A stretch of 64,000 nucleotides of DNA from CAVTJL01 sp963735065 (lineage in GTDB: Bacteria > Pseudomonadota > Alphaproteobacteria > Geminicoccales > Geminicoccaceae): positions 434,001 through 498,000 of the forward strand of contig CAVTJL010000001.1 in the NCBI GenBank assembly GCA_963735065.1, written 5' to 3'. Every line of letters starts with the position of its first letter. Within the stretch, counting starts at the first letter, position 1. Position numbers and translations under genes: made by a program. Below the pieces are notes generated by a model. That model ran no database searches. It was not told the origin of the DNA and saw nothing but the letters and a program-made list of their open reading frames with translations. Below, in pieces: positions 17,450 through 25,729 of this stretch.

Positions 17450-19123
17450 TCAGCGCTGCCCAGCCTTCTCGAGCAGGCTCGAGGCGGCGGCGCGCGCGGC
17501 ATCGGTCACCTCCGCACCCGCCAGCATCCGCGCGATCTCCTGCTGACGCTCCACGGGCGGCAGCTCCTTCACCTCGACCCGTGTGGCACCGCCCTCGACC
17601 CGCTTCGTCACCGTCAGGTGGTGGTGAGCCCGGGCCGCCACCTGCGGCGCATGGGTCACGATCAGCACCTGGCGCTCCTCGGCCAGCCGGGCGAGGCGCT
17701 CGCCCACCGCATCGGCCGTGGCACCGCCGATGCCGGAGTCGATCTCGTCGAACACCAGCGTCTCGGTGGGATCGAGCCCGGCCAGCACGACCTTGAGCGC
17801 CAGCATGAAGCGCGACAGCTCGCCGCCCGACGCGATCCGGGCGATCGGCCCGAAGGGCTGGCCCGGGTTCGTGCTCACCTCGAACTGGACGCGCTCGCAG
17901 CCCTCGGCGCTCCAGTCCTCCTCCTCGAGGGGATCGAGCGTGACGCGAAAGCTCGCCCGCTCGAGCTTGAGCGGCGGCAGCTCCTTCGCGACGGCGGCCG
18001 CCAGCCGCTCCGCGGCGCTCGTGCGGCGCTCCGACAGGTCCGCCGACCGGGCACGGTAGACGTCGCCGGCGGCATCGGCGGCCTCGCGCGCCACCTCGAG
18101 GGCGTCCGCGCCATGCTCGATCTGCGCCAGCTGGGCCTCGGTATCGGTCAGGAGCTGCTCCAGCTCGTCCACGGCGACACGATGCTTGCGCGCGGCGTCG
18201 CGCAGCGCGAACAGCCGGGCCTCGACCTTCTCGAGCGCACCCACGTCGAGATCGAGATCGCGCAAGCCCTCCTCGAGGGCGTTCTCCGCCTCGCCCACCT
18301 CGATCAGCGCCCGGCCCAGGGCCTCGGTGGCCGGGCGCAGGAACTCGGGCGCCAGGTCGGCGCTGCGCGCCAGCCGCCGCTCGGCCGTGCCGAGCAGCTC
18401 GCGAGCGCCCCCGCCGCCGGCGATCGCGGCCAGCGCCTCGTCGAGCGCGGCCGACAGCTTCTCGCGGTTCATGAGCCTCGAGCGCTGCTCGACCAGGCCC
18501 GGCTCCTCGCCCGCGACGGGTGCCAGATCGCGAAGCTCCTCCGCGCGATGCCGCAGATAGTCCTCCTCGCGCCGCGCGGTCTCCATCTCCAGGGCCAGCC
18601 GTTCCGCCCCGTCGACGGCCTCGCGCCAGAGGCGCCATGCCTCGCGCACCGCTGCCACGGGGCCTGCATGCTCGCCGAAGGCGTCGAGAAGATGACGGTG
18701 CAGCGCCGGGCTCAGAAGGCCGCGCTGCTCGTTTTGGCCATGCACCTCGACCAGCAGGTCGCCCAGCCGGTGCAGGAGGCCGGTCGAGACCGGCTCGTCG
18801 TTCACGAAGGCTCGCGAGCGCCCGTCGGCGCCGAGCGTCCGGCGCAGCACCAGCTCGACCTCGGCCTCGATCGCCTGCTCGGCCAGCAGCGGCCAGACCG
18901 GATGATCGGGCGGCGGCTCGAAGCAGGCGGTCACCGAGCCATGCTTGGCGCCGCTGCGCACCAGGCCCCGATCGGCCCGGCCGCCGAGCGCCAGCCCGAG
19001 GGCATCCAGGATGATGGACTTGCCGGCACCCGTCTCGCCCGTGAGGACGGTCAGCCCCTCGCCGAGGCTGAGGTCGAGGCGCTCGACCAGGACGATGTCA
19101 CGAATCGCAAGGCTCGTCAGCAT
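17450..19123 (-). CDS. recN: DNA repair protein RecN
   Basis: This 557-residue SMC-like ATPase acts in recombinational repair of double-strand breaks. Walker A TGETGAGKSIILDALGLAL is near residue 30, a long central coiled coil spans about residues 150-370, and the ABC signature region IASGGELSRFMLALK and Walker B LVFDEIDSGIGG are C-terminal. Length matches the family. It lies 24 bp downstream of bamD and immediately upstream of ligA, a conserved alphaproteobacterial arrangement. Confidence 0.97.
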   Translation of the reverse strand: MLTSLAIRDIVLVERLDLSLGEGLTVLTGETGAGKSIILDALGLALGGRADRGLVRSGAKHGSVTACFEPPPDHPVWPLLAEQAIEAEVELVLRRTLGADGRSRAFVNDEPVSTGLLHRLGDLLVEVHGQNEQRGLLSPALHRHLLDAFGEHAGPVAAVREAWRLWREAVDGAERLALEMETARREEDYLRHRAEELRDLAPVAGEEPGLVEQRSRLMNREKLSAALDEALAAIAGGGGARELLGTAERRLARSADLAPEFLRPATEALGRALIEVGEAENALEEGLRDLDLDVGALEKVEARLFALRDAARKHRVAVDELEQLLTDTEAQLAQIEHGADALEVAREAADAAGDVYRARSADLSERRTSAAERLAAAVAKELPPLKLERASFRVTLDPLEEEDWSAEGCERVQFEVSTNPGQPFGPIARIASGGELSRFMLALKVVLAGLDPTETLVFDEIDSGIGGATADAVGERLARLAEERQVLIVTHAPQVAARAHHHLTVTKRVEGGATRVEVKELPPVERQQEIARMLAGAEVTDAARAAASSLLEKAGQR

Positions 19124-19147
19124 GACGCCGGCCGCGGTGGGAGCCCG

Positions 19148-19978
19148 TCAAAAGAAGCGGCTGAGCCACGAATCCGTGCTCTTCTTCGGCTGCAGATGCT
19201 GCTCCTCGAGAAGGGCGTAGCTGCGCTCATACCACTTGCTGCCGGGGTAATTGTAGCCCAGGACCGCAGCCGCCGTCTGCGCCTCGTCGTGCACCCCCAA
19301 CGCAAGGTAGCACTCCGTCAGGCGCATGAGCGCCTCGGGAACCTGGCTCGTGGTCTGGTACTGCTCGACGACCGTCCGGAAGCGATTGATCGCTGCCAGA
19401 TATTCCTTCCGATCCTGATAGTACCGGCCGATCTCCATCTCCTTGCCGGCCAGATGGTCGCGGGCGAGGTCGATCTTGAGCTGTGCGTCCCGCGCGTACG
19501 CGGAGTCGGGGTAGCGACGCACCACCTCGCCCAGGGCGGCCAGCGCCTTTTGCGTCATCTCCTGGTCGCGTCGGATATCCGAGATCTGCTCGTAGTAATC
19601 GACCCCGATCAGGTAGTAGGCGTAGGGCGCATCCTGATGCCCGGGATGCAGATCGATGAAGCGCTGGGCAGCGCCGATCGACTCGTCGTACTTGTCGGCT
19701 TGGTAGTACGAGTAGGCTGCCATGATCTCGGCACGCGTCGCCCATGGCGAGTAGGGGTGCTGCCGCTCCACCTCCTCGAAGGCCTTCGCTGCCCCCTCGA
19801 AGTCGCTCTTCTCCAGAAGATCCTGGGCGCTGTTGTAGAGCTTGTCGACCGGCTCATCGACCTCTTCGGGCTTCTTGTCCTTGGAGCAGGCCGAGACGGT
19901 GAGCGCTGCGGCCAGACACAGGGTACAGAGCGCGGAACGCCAAGCGGCCGAGCCTCGCCACGCCAACGACAAGCCCAT
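19148..19978 (-). CDS. bamD: Outer-membrane assembly lipoprotein BamD
   Basis: This 276-residue lipoprotein has a signal peptide ending in a lipobox (LTVSAC), so the mature protein is anchored at its Cys in the outer membrane. TPR-like repeats follow (LYNSAQDLLEKSDFEGAAKAFEEVERQHPYSPWA, split in family alignments at the HPYSPW motif). As a BAM-complex subunit it helps insert beta-barrel proteins. The ATG at 19978 is preferred; a TTG just before it at 19981 is equally well placed relative to GGAAGG. In many relatives it follows lpxC directly; here a 5.5-kb block intervenes. Confidence 0.95.
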   Translation of the reverse strand: MGLSLAWRGSAAWRSALCTLCLAAALTVSACSKDKKPEEVDEPVDKLYNSAQDLLEKSDFEGAAKAFEEVERQHPYSPWATRAEIMAAYSYYQADKYDESIGAAQRFIDLHPGHQDAPYAYYLIGVDYYEQISDIRRDQEMTQKALAALGEVVRRYPDSAYARDAQLKIDLARDHLAGKEMEIGRYYQDRKEYLAAINRFRTVVEQYQTTSQVPEALMRLTECYLALGVHDEAQTAAAVLGYNYPGSKWYERSYALLEEQHLQPKKSTDSWLSRFF

Positions 19979-20131
19979 CAACAGTCGCCTTCCTCAGTCA
20001 AGCCCCGGCGGCAGAAGCGCCGCCTCCTCATCTCGCCACGTGTCGGCGCGCCCGGGCGGGGCCCAGATCCCGTGCTCGACCATAGACAAGCCGGCGACGC
20101 CTCGCCAGCCGGCGTTGATCGGCATGGCCCT

Positions 20132-20758
20132 CTAGGCCACATCCTCCACCGCGCGCAGCAGCGGCCGCCATTCCTCGTGCAGGCCGGCCACGGCCCGACC
20201 CTTCGTATCGAAGATGGAAAGCCCCCGCACCGCCACCTCCCCATAGACGGAGCGGTCCGTCAAAAGAGCCGTGGGTGTGGCCGACCGCCCCTCGAGAAAG
20301 CTCAGCAGCCGATCCGCCGCGCGTGAGCGGGCGCGCATCCGGTTGGGCACGACCAGCACATCCTTGCGCCCCTTGCGGATCGGCTTCAGCTCCTCCAGCC
20401 GATCGAGGAAACGCGCCGTGCTGCCCTCGTCGAAGAGCGACGGCAGCACCGGCACGACGATGATGTCGGCCTCCGCGATCAGCGTCTCGACCTGCTTCAT
20501 CCTGAGCGCGGCCGGCGCGTCGATGACCAGCCGCAGCGTGCCGCCCGGCACCGGCCCGGTGTCCTTGCGCCAATCCAGACCTGCGATGGCGGGCGCATCG
20601 GGCGGGCGCAGCTTCAGCCAGCCGAGGCTGGACCGCTGCCGGTCCACGTCGGCCAGCGCCGTCCGCAGGCCGCCGTGGGCGAAGGCGCCGGCGAGGTTGG
20701 TCGCGAGCGTGGTCTTGCCGCAGCCGCCCTTGATGTTGGTGACGAGCACTCGGATCAT
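20132..20758 (-). CDS. ParA/MinD-type ATPase without ParB partner
   Basis: This 208-residue protein is a deviant Walker-A ATPase. It has IKGGCGKTTLATNLA at residues 9-23 with the signature Lys10, ADVDRQRSSLGWL as the switch region, and LRLVIDAP as Walker B. Such ATPases position cargo (chromosomes, plasmids, carboxysomes, chemosensory arrays) on the nucleoid or membrane. No ParB gene or parS-like repeat array is visible nearby. Its ATG overlaps the stop codon of the CYTH-CHAD gene (ATGA), so the two are translationally coupled and probably act together. The first Met of the frame fits the ParA N-terminal strand exactly. Confidence 0.85.
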   Translation of the reverse strand: MIRVLVTNIKGGCGKTTLATNLAGAFAHGGLRTALADVDRQRSSLGWLKLRPPDAPAIAGLDWRKDTGPVPGGTLRLVIDAPAALRMKQVETLIAEADIIVVPVLPSLFDEGSTARFLDRLEELKPIRKGRKDVLVVPNRMRARSRAADRLLSFLEGRSATPTALLTDRSVYGEVAVRGLSIFDTKGRAVAGLHEEWRPLLRAVEDVA

Positions 20759-22350
20759 TGCCCCTGATCTTCCCAGAAGGGCCGCGCCTCCAGCAGCTTG
20801 GCCACGCTCCCGGCGAGCGCGGACTGCGTGTCGCCGGCGCGACCCGCATACCATCCCAGAAGGATGCCTGCACCGAGCACGGCCGCATCGCGACGGGCAG
20901 GCCCCTCGAGCGTCGTCACCGCCTCGGTGACCAGCCGCCGCGCCACGGCGGTGTCGTTCAGGTGGCCCAGCACGTCTTGAAGGTCCGCGAGCCGCCTGCG
21001 GAACTGCTTGGCGTCGCTCCCGTGGAACAGCCCGGCGAAGAAGTCCACGCCATAGCGCAGCTTCTTGAGCGAGATCCTGAGCTCGTGGCGCTGCTCCGGA
21101 TCGAGGTCGGCGACCCGGCGGAGCCGCTTGCGGATGCCGTGCCAGCGCTTCCCGAGCGTCCGCCGCGCGAAGGCCTCGGTCGGCTCCTGCTGCGCCAGGA
21201 TGACGTCGACGTCCACCCCTGAGCGCCAGCCCTTGCGCTCGATCCAGCAGGCGAACCCGAAGAGCAGATCGGCATAACGCTCGGAGGTCATCGCCTCGCC
21301 CAGCTGGGCGTACGCATCGGCACGGCCCCGCGTCGCCGCCTCGCGCAACGCGCCCACCTCGTCCTCGAGCCCGGGGCCCGGCTGCACGGCCGGCAGCAGC
21401 TCCGTGAGCAGCACGTCGAGGTCTCGTGCCGGTCCGAGGCAGCCCAGCAGCCAGCGCAGCTCGCCGTTCCATCCATCTCGCGCCTCGGGGGCGAGCACAT
21501 TCTTGAGCAGCGCCAGGGCCGAGCGCAGGCGACGAAGCGCCACCCGGAGCTGATGCACGCCTTCCGGATCGCGCCCGTCGATGGCCGGCGCCTCGTTGCG
21601 CATCCACTGGACCAGGCCCTGGCGGAAGATCGTCGCCATGGCGAGCTCGAGCGGACCGTCGCCGTCGAGATGGGGCATCTGGGCCCAGACGGGCGCCGGC
21701 ACGCACCCGGTGGCGAGCCGGTAGCCGCGCGCCGCCTTGTCCAGCGTCTCGATGGCAAGCGGCGCCGAGCGGCGCAGCGCCTGGGCCAGCTCGAAGAGCG
21801 CCACGGGGCTGCCCTGCTTCAGCTCCAGCTCGATCTCGGCCAGCGGCTCCTTGCGGCCATCGGCCTCGAGCCAACCCACGTCGATATCGACCTCGATCTG
21901 CGTCGTGCTGCTCTTGCCGACGGGCCAGTCCACCAGCACGCTCTCGCGCTGCATCCGGCTGACGAAGACGGGCGAGAGCTCCTCGGGGAGAACGAGGCCG
22001 GTGCGCTCCAGCACCGTGGGGTCGCCGAAGGCCCGCAGATCGGGCGTTCCGTCCGGGAGCTCCACCTCCCACTCCGGCCTGTCCTGAGCGGCACCGTCGC
22101 CGTCGCTCGCAGCCTTCAGGGTCTGAACGAAGCGACGCCCTTTCCGGCGCACGCGGAGCGCCATCATGCGCCCCGCCAGACGATGATCCGGGGTGTCGTA
22201 ATAGGTGCTGTGAAGCCGCTGCGCCGAGCCCACGGCACGTGCATGGGCGCGCAGCACCTCGCTCTCGCGGACCTGCTCGACCGCAGCACCCGCTACCCGC
22301 AGCTTCAGCTCGACCTCGCGCGGCGGCGCGCCGCCGTTGGCCTTGCTCAT
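20755..22350 (-). CDS. CYTH and CHAD domain protein (polyphosphate-binding triphosphatase family)
   Basis: This is a 531-residue two-domain protein. The N-terminal CYTH domain (about residues 12-205) has the metal-binding EVELKL signature, followed by STYYDTPDHRL, LRVRRKG and IEVDIDVGW strands of the triphosphate tunnel. The C-terminal CHAD domain (about 225-500) is helical with conserved basic segments such as VHQLRVALRRLRSAL and LRISLKKLRYG. Family knowledge: CYTH proteins hydrolyse inorganic triphosphate and CHAD domains bind polyphosphate granules. The ATG at 22350 precedes MSKANGG; the frame upstream is not conserved. Confidence 0.92.
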   Translation of the reverse strand: MSKANGGAPPREVELKLRVAGAAVEQVRESEVLRAHARAVGSAQRLHSTYYDTPDHRLAGRMMALRVRRKGRRFVQTLKAASDGDGAAQDRPEWEVELPDGTPDLRAFGDPTVLERTGLVLPEELSPVFVSRMQRESVLVDWPVGKSSTTQIEVDIDVGWLEADGRKEPLAEIELELKQGSPVALFELAQALRRSAPLAIETLDKAARGYRLATGCVPAPVWAQMPHLDGDGPLELAMATIFRQGLVQWMRNEAPAIDGRDPEGVHQLRVALRRLRSALALLKNVLAPEARDGWNGELRWLLGCLGPARDLDVLLTELLPAVQPGPGLEDEVGALREAATRGRADAYAQLGEAMTSERYADLLFGFACWIERKGWRSGVDVDVILAQQEPTEAFARRTLGKRWHGIRKRLRRVADLDPEQRHELRISLKKLRYGVDFFAGLFHGSDAKQFRRRLADLQDVLGHLNDTAVARRLVTEAVTTLEGPARRDAAVLGAGILLGWYAGRAGDTQSALAGSVAKLLEARPFWEDQGQ

Positions 22351-22510
22351 GGATGGGCGCTCATAGGCGGGCCCCGATGCGGCGTCGGGATGGACGATGG
22401 AAAGGATGCACGATGGAATGCAGGCGGGCCTGATCCAGATCAATCCCTTCTGGAGCGCGACGCGCTTCTGTGCAGCATGGACGTATCGACGCCGCCGGGA
22501 GAGAGCCATC

Positions 22511-23360
22511 ATGACGGGCTACAAGACTATTCTGCTGCTCGTGACCGGGGATGACGCAGCCGCCACGAACCGCCTCGAGGTGGCCTTGGCGCTGGCTTCC
22601 GCCTGCGAGGCCCATCTGGTCGCGCTGAGCCTGGTCGGCGAGCCGCAGATCTATCCCGCCATGGGCGTGTCTTTTCCGATCGATCTCCTCAATGCCGAGC
22701 GCGAGCGCAGCGAGGCTCGTGCCGACGAGCTGCTGGCGGGGGTGCGTGCGGCTGCCGACCGCGCCGGCGTGCCGATCGACACGCGCCGCGAGACGGCGTT
22801 GGTGGACAATCTGGGCGACGTCTTCGCGCAGCACGGCCGGCACGCCGATCTCGTCATCGTCGGCCAGCCCGATCCCGATACGGTGAGCGCGGGCGATTCG
22901 ATGCTCGTCGAGACCGCCTTCATGAGCACAGGGCCGGCCGGCGCTGATCGTTCCCTATATCGGGGCGAAGCCGGTGCCGCCCCGCCAGATCATCTGCTCG
23001 TGGGACGGCTCGAGGGAGGCGGCGCGGGCCCTGCGCGACGCGCTGCCCCTGCTCGCCTCGGCCACCTCCGTCACCCTCATGGTCGTTCGGCCGGAGCATC
23101 TGGGCAATCGGGTGGGCGAGCAGCCGGGCGCCGATGTCGCGACCTTCCTGGCACGCCATGGCGTAAGGGTCGAGGTCAAGACGGAGCCCGCCGCGGGGCT
23201 CGGTGTCGGCGACGTGCTCCTTTCGGCGGCGAGCGATCAGGGAGCCGATCTCATCGTCATGGGCGGCTACGGGCATTCGCGCCTTCGCGAGATCGTCTTC
23301 GGCGGCACCACCGCGCACCTCCTGGCCCACATGACGATCCCTGTTCTTCTCTCACATTGA
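22511..23360 (+). pseudogene. Tandem universal stress protein, frameshifted
   Basis: Two open segments together encode one tandem UspA protein of about 282 residues. The first runs from ATG 22511 (MTGYKTILLLVTGDD) through VETAFMS, and the second, in the next frame, continues RPALIVPYIGAKPVPPRQ to the stop at 23360. The second half ends with the USP nucleotide-site motif GGYGHSRLREIVFGG. Removing one G from the GGG at 22931-22933 restores a continuous frame with family-like sequence. Without correction the first frame would run out of homology and on to 23497. It may be a real inactivation or a one-base assembly error. Confidence 0.8.
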
Positions 23361-23394
23361 GAGGTGGGACAGGCAGGCCGGACGGCGCTCATTC

Positions 23395-24453
23395 TCACTG
23401 CACGCGACCCCTGGCCGCAACGACGAAGCGTCGCTCGACCCGGTCACCGCGCGCCGCCACCACCTCGTCGACGAGGTTGCTGACGACGCAGGCGTGATTG
23501 GGCACGATCGTGACCCGCTCGCCGACGGCCGGACGTGCCGCGCTGCGGCTGAGATCGACATGGCCGTGCTCCTCGCTCAGGCCGCCGATCTCCGCCATCG
23601 GATACTCGACGATCAGCCCGTGGCCCGACAGGCCGAGGAGATCGGAGCTCAGGCTCTTGGAGCCGGCGTCGAGGATGGCCCGGTCCGGCGTCGGCCGGCT
23701 CACCACGGTCGCGTGCACGCGGAGCGCGCAGTCGTCCAGCGTCGCCGCGCCGGCCGCGACCAGCGAGCGGTCGTAGTAGATGTAGGTCCCCACACGGTAC
23801 TCCTGCACGACCGGGGCCTCGTGCGCGCGCCACATGTCGGGCGAGCCGCCGCTCGAGACGATGCCGGCCTCGAGCCCGGCCCGGCCCAGAGCAGCCTTGG
23901 CCTCGGTCATGAACGCCTGCACCGCGGCCGTGCCGCCCTTCGCCGGATAGGTCATGAGCCCCGCGAAGACGAGCCCCTCCAGCCGGTCGATCCGGGTGGC
24001 GAGCTCGACGACGGCCTCGGCTGAGGCCACGCCGCAGCGCGCAGCGCCGGTGTCGCACTCGACGAGCACCCCCAGGGGCTGGGCCGCGCCCGCAAACGCC
24101 TCGCTGAGGCCGCGCGCAACCTCGATCGAGTTGCAGCTGACGCGAAAGCGGATCCGCCCGGCCAGCGCGCGTGCCCGGGCGAGCTTGCTCGCTCCCAGGA
24201 GGTTGTAGGGGATCAGGATGTCGTTGCAGCCCTGATCGGCCATCACCTCGGCCTCGCCCAGCTTCTGGCAGGCGATGCCGACGGCGCCCAGCTCGAGCTG
24301 GCGGCGCGCCAGCTCCGGCACCTTGTGCGTCTTGATGTGCGGACGGCTGGCGATGCCGTGCTGGTCGCAATAGGCCTGCCAGCGGCCGAGATTGCGCTCG
24401 ACCCTGTCGAGGTCGATGACCACGGCGGGTGTCTCGAGCTCGTCGATCATCAT
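23395..24453 (-). CDS. D-threonine aldolase / D-serine dehydratase-like PLP enzyme
   Basis: This 352-residue alanine-racemase-fold enzyme has RPHIKTHK near residues 37-44, where Lys41 should hold PLP. Toward the C-terminus it has EEHGHVDLS and PNHACVV, which supply the His and Cys ligands of the divalent metal in D-threonine aldolase and D-serine dehydratase (DSD1) proteins. It probably cleaves or dehydrates a D-3-hydroxy amino acid in the cytoplasm; the exact substrate is unknown. The ATG at 24453 is followed immediately by a second one at 24450. It converges with the frameshifted stress gene. Confidence 0.87.
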   Translation of the reverse strand: MMIDELETPAVVIDLDRVERNLGRWQAYCDQHGIASRPHIKTHKVPELARRQLELGAVGIACQKLGEAEVMADQGCNDILIPYNLLGASKLARARALAGRIRFRVSCNSIEVARGLSEAFAGAAQPLGVLVECDTGAARCGVASAEAVVELATRIDRLEGLVFAGLMTYPAKGGTAAVQAFMTEAKAALGRAGLEAGIVSSGGSPDMWRAHEAPVVQEYRVGTYIYYDRSLVAAGAATLDDCALRVHATVVSRPTPDRAILDAGSKSLSSDLLGLSGHGLIVEYPMAEIGGLSEEHGHVDLSRSAARPAVGERVTIVPNHACVVSNLVDEVVAARGDRVERRFVVAARGRVQ

Positions 24454-24482
24454 GGTCGAGAATCCTGGGCTTGGGGACGGGG

Positions 24483-25571
24483 CTATTGCGGCGACGGCGC
24501 GGGTGGCGGGGGCGGCTGGCCTTGCTCGAGTGTCTGCGCGAAAGCCGGATCGAGCGTCCGCAGGCGTGCCAGCGCCGCATCGAGCCGGGAGCGTAGCGCC
24601 GCATCGGCCGGCGGCGCGTCGGCAGGATGGGATCCGCCGGGACCGCGCTGGGCCTCGAGCTCGGCCACGCGCTGTCGCAGCCTGTCGGCCTCGGCTGCAG
24701 CAGCCTGCTGGTCGAAGCGCGCCTGACCGAGCTTGGCCTGAAGCTCACTCTCGCGTGCCGCCGCCTCACGCTTGCCGTCGAGCAGCTGCTTGGTCAGGGT
24801 GTTCACCGCGGTTTCCATGTCGTCCACATCGTGCTGCAGATGCACGGCGTGCTGCTCGTTGGCCGGCTGCGGCTCCGCAGCCGACTCCGCCGGCGCGGCG
24901 GCGGCCTTGGCCTTCAGGCGATCCAGCTCGGCCTTGAGCTTCGAGGTGCTCGCCATGAGGCTGTCGAGCTGCTGGCGTGCCGCGTTCCGCTCGCGGAGGA
25001 CCACGGCCAGCTCGAGCGGGCTGGCGCTGCCGGACGATGCATCTCGGTCCGCCGGATCGGAGGCGAGCGGCAGGCCGGCCGCGGGCGCGCTCTCGGTCGG
25101 GGTCCTCGCCTGCACGGCATGCAGCGCGTCGGCAAGCTTGACGCGCGCAGCCGTGACCGTTGCCAGCTCGGATTTGAGAGCGACGATCTCGGCGCGCATC
25201 TTGTCGGCATTCTCAGCGGCCGGGGGGTTCCCGCTCGCCGCCTCGAGCCGGCGCGCGAGATCCTCGTTGCGGCTGCGCAGCGCGCTCACCTGCTGCGTCA
25301 GGTCGGCGACACGGCCGCTCGCGTCCGCGGTCGCCGAGGGTCCCGGCGTCGGCCGGGCCGCCTGCCCGAGCGAAGGCTGCGCCGCCAGCCAGAGATAGGC
25401 GGCGGAGGCACCCAGGCCCAGGCAGAGCGCCAGGAGCAGGACCATGACCACGACGAGCCCCAGCTGGGCTCGCCGCGTGAAGGTCACGACATGACCGCCG
25501 CTGGGCCGCCGCTCGTAGACGTGCCTGTCGACGAAGAGCCGATCGATCACCCCGATCATCGGAGCAGGCAC
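24483..25571 (-). CDS. Membrane-anchored coiled-coil protein, function unknown
   Basis: This is a 362-residue protein. A cytoplasmic N-terminus containing HVVTFTRRAQLG is followed by one TM helix (about residues 36-62), a long Ala/Glu/Arg-rich coiled coil (about 85-330), and a Pro-rich tail. The N-terminal segment plus TM and coiled coil resemble the front half of alphaproteobacterial M23 peptidoglycan endopeptidases, but no M23 catalytic domain (HxxxD, HxH) follows. It may be a divisome or envelope scaffold. The start is uncertain: GTG at 25571 is used, and ATG at 25559 is possible. It lies 158 bp downstream of lpxC. Confidence 0.68.
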   Translation of the reverse strand: MPAPMIGVIDRLFVDRHVYERRPSGGHVVTFTRRAQLGLVVVMVLLLALCLGLGASAAYLWLAAQPSLGQAARPTPGPSATADASGRVADLTQQVSALRSRNEDLARRLEAASGNPPAAENADKMRAEIVALKSELATVTAARVKLADALHAVQARTPTESAPAAGLPLASDPADRDASSGSASPLELAVVLRERNAARQQLDSLMASTSKLKAELDRLKAKAAAAPAESAAEPQPANEQHAVHLQHDVDDMETAVNTLTKQLLDGKREAAARESELQAKLGQARFDQQAAAAEADRLRQRVAELEAQRGPGGSHPADAPPADAALRSRLDAALARLRTLDPAFAQTLEQGQPPPPPAPSPQ

Positions 25572-25729
25572 GAGCTCCCGCCCGTCGGTAGCCTCAGCAG
25601 AGGTCCCGACCGGCTCGCCGGCAGTTCGCGCATCCGCTGATGCCCCCTTCGTCCAGCCGGTTTGATCCGGCCTGCACTATGGAGACTGACCGCCGCCCAC
25701 GCAACGGGTGCAGCAGCTTCCGGCCAGGA

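Noticed and set aside
15653..20326. An open frame of 1557 codons on the + strand across ligA, recN and bamD
   Set aside because: It is antisense to three well-recognised genes, its translation is rich in Arg, Leu, Gly and Ala without domains, and such long mirror frames are usual in DNA this rich in GC.
22931..22936. Programmed frameshifting in the universal stress gene
   Set aside because: There is no heptameric slippery site, no upstream ribosome-site-like stimulator and no clear downstream structure; a mutation or sequencing error is simpler.
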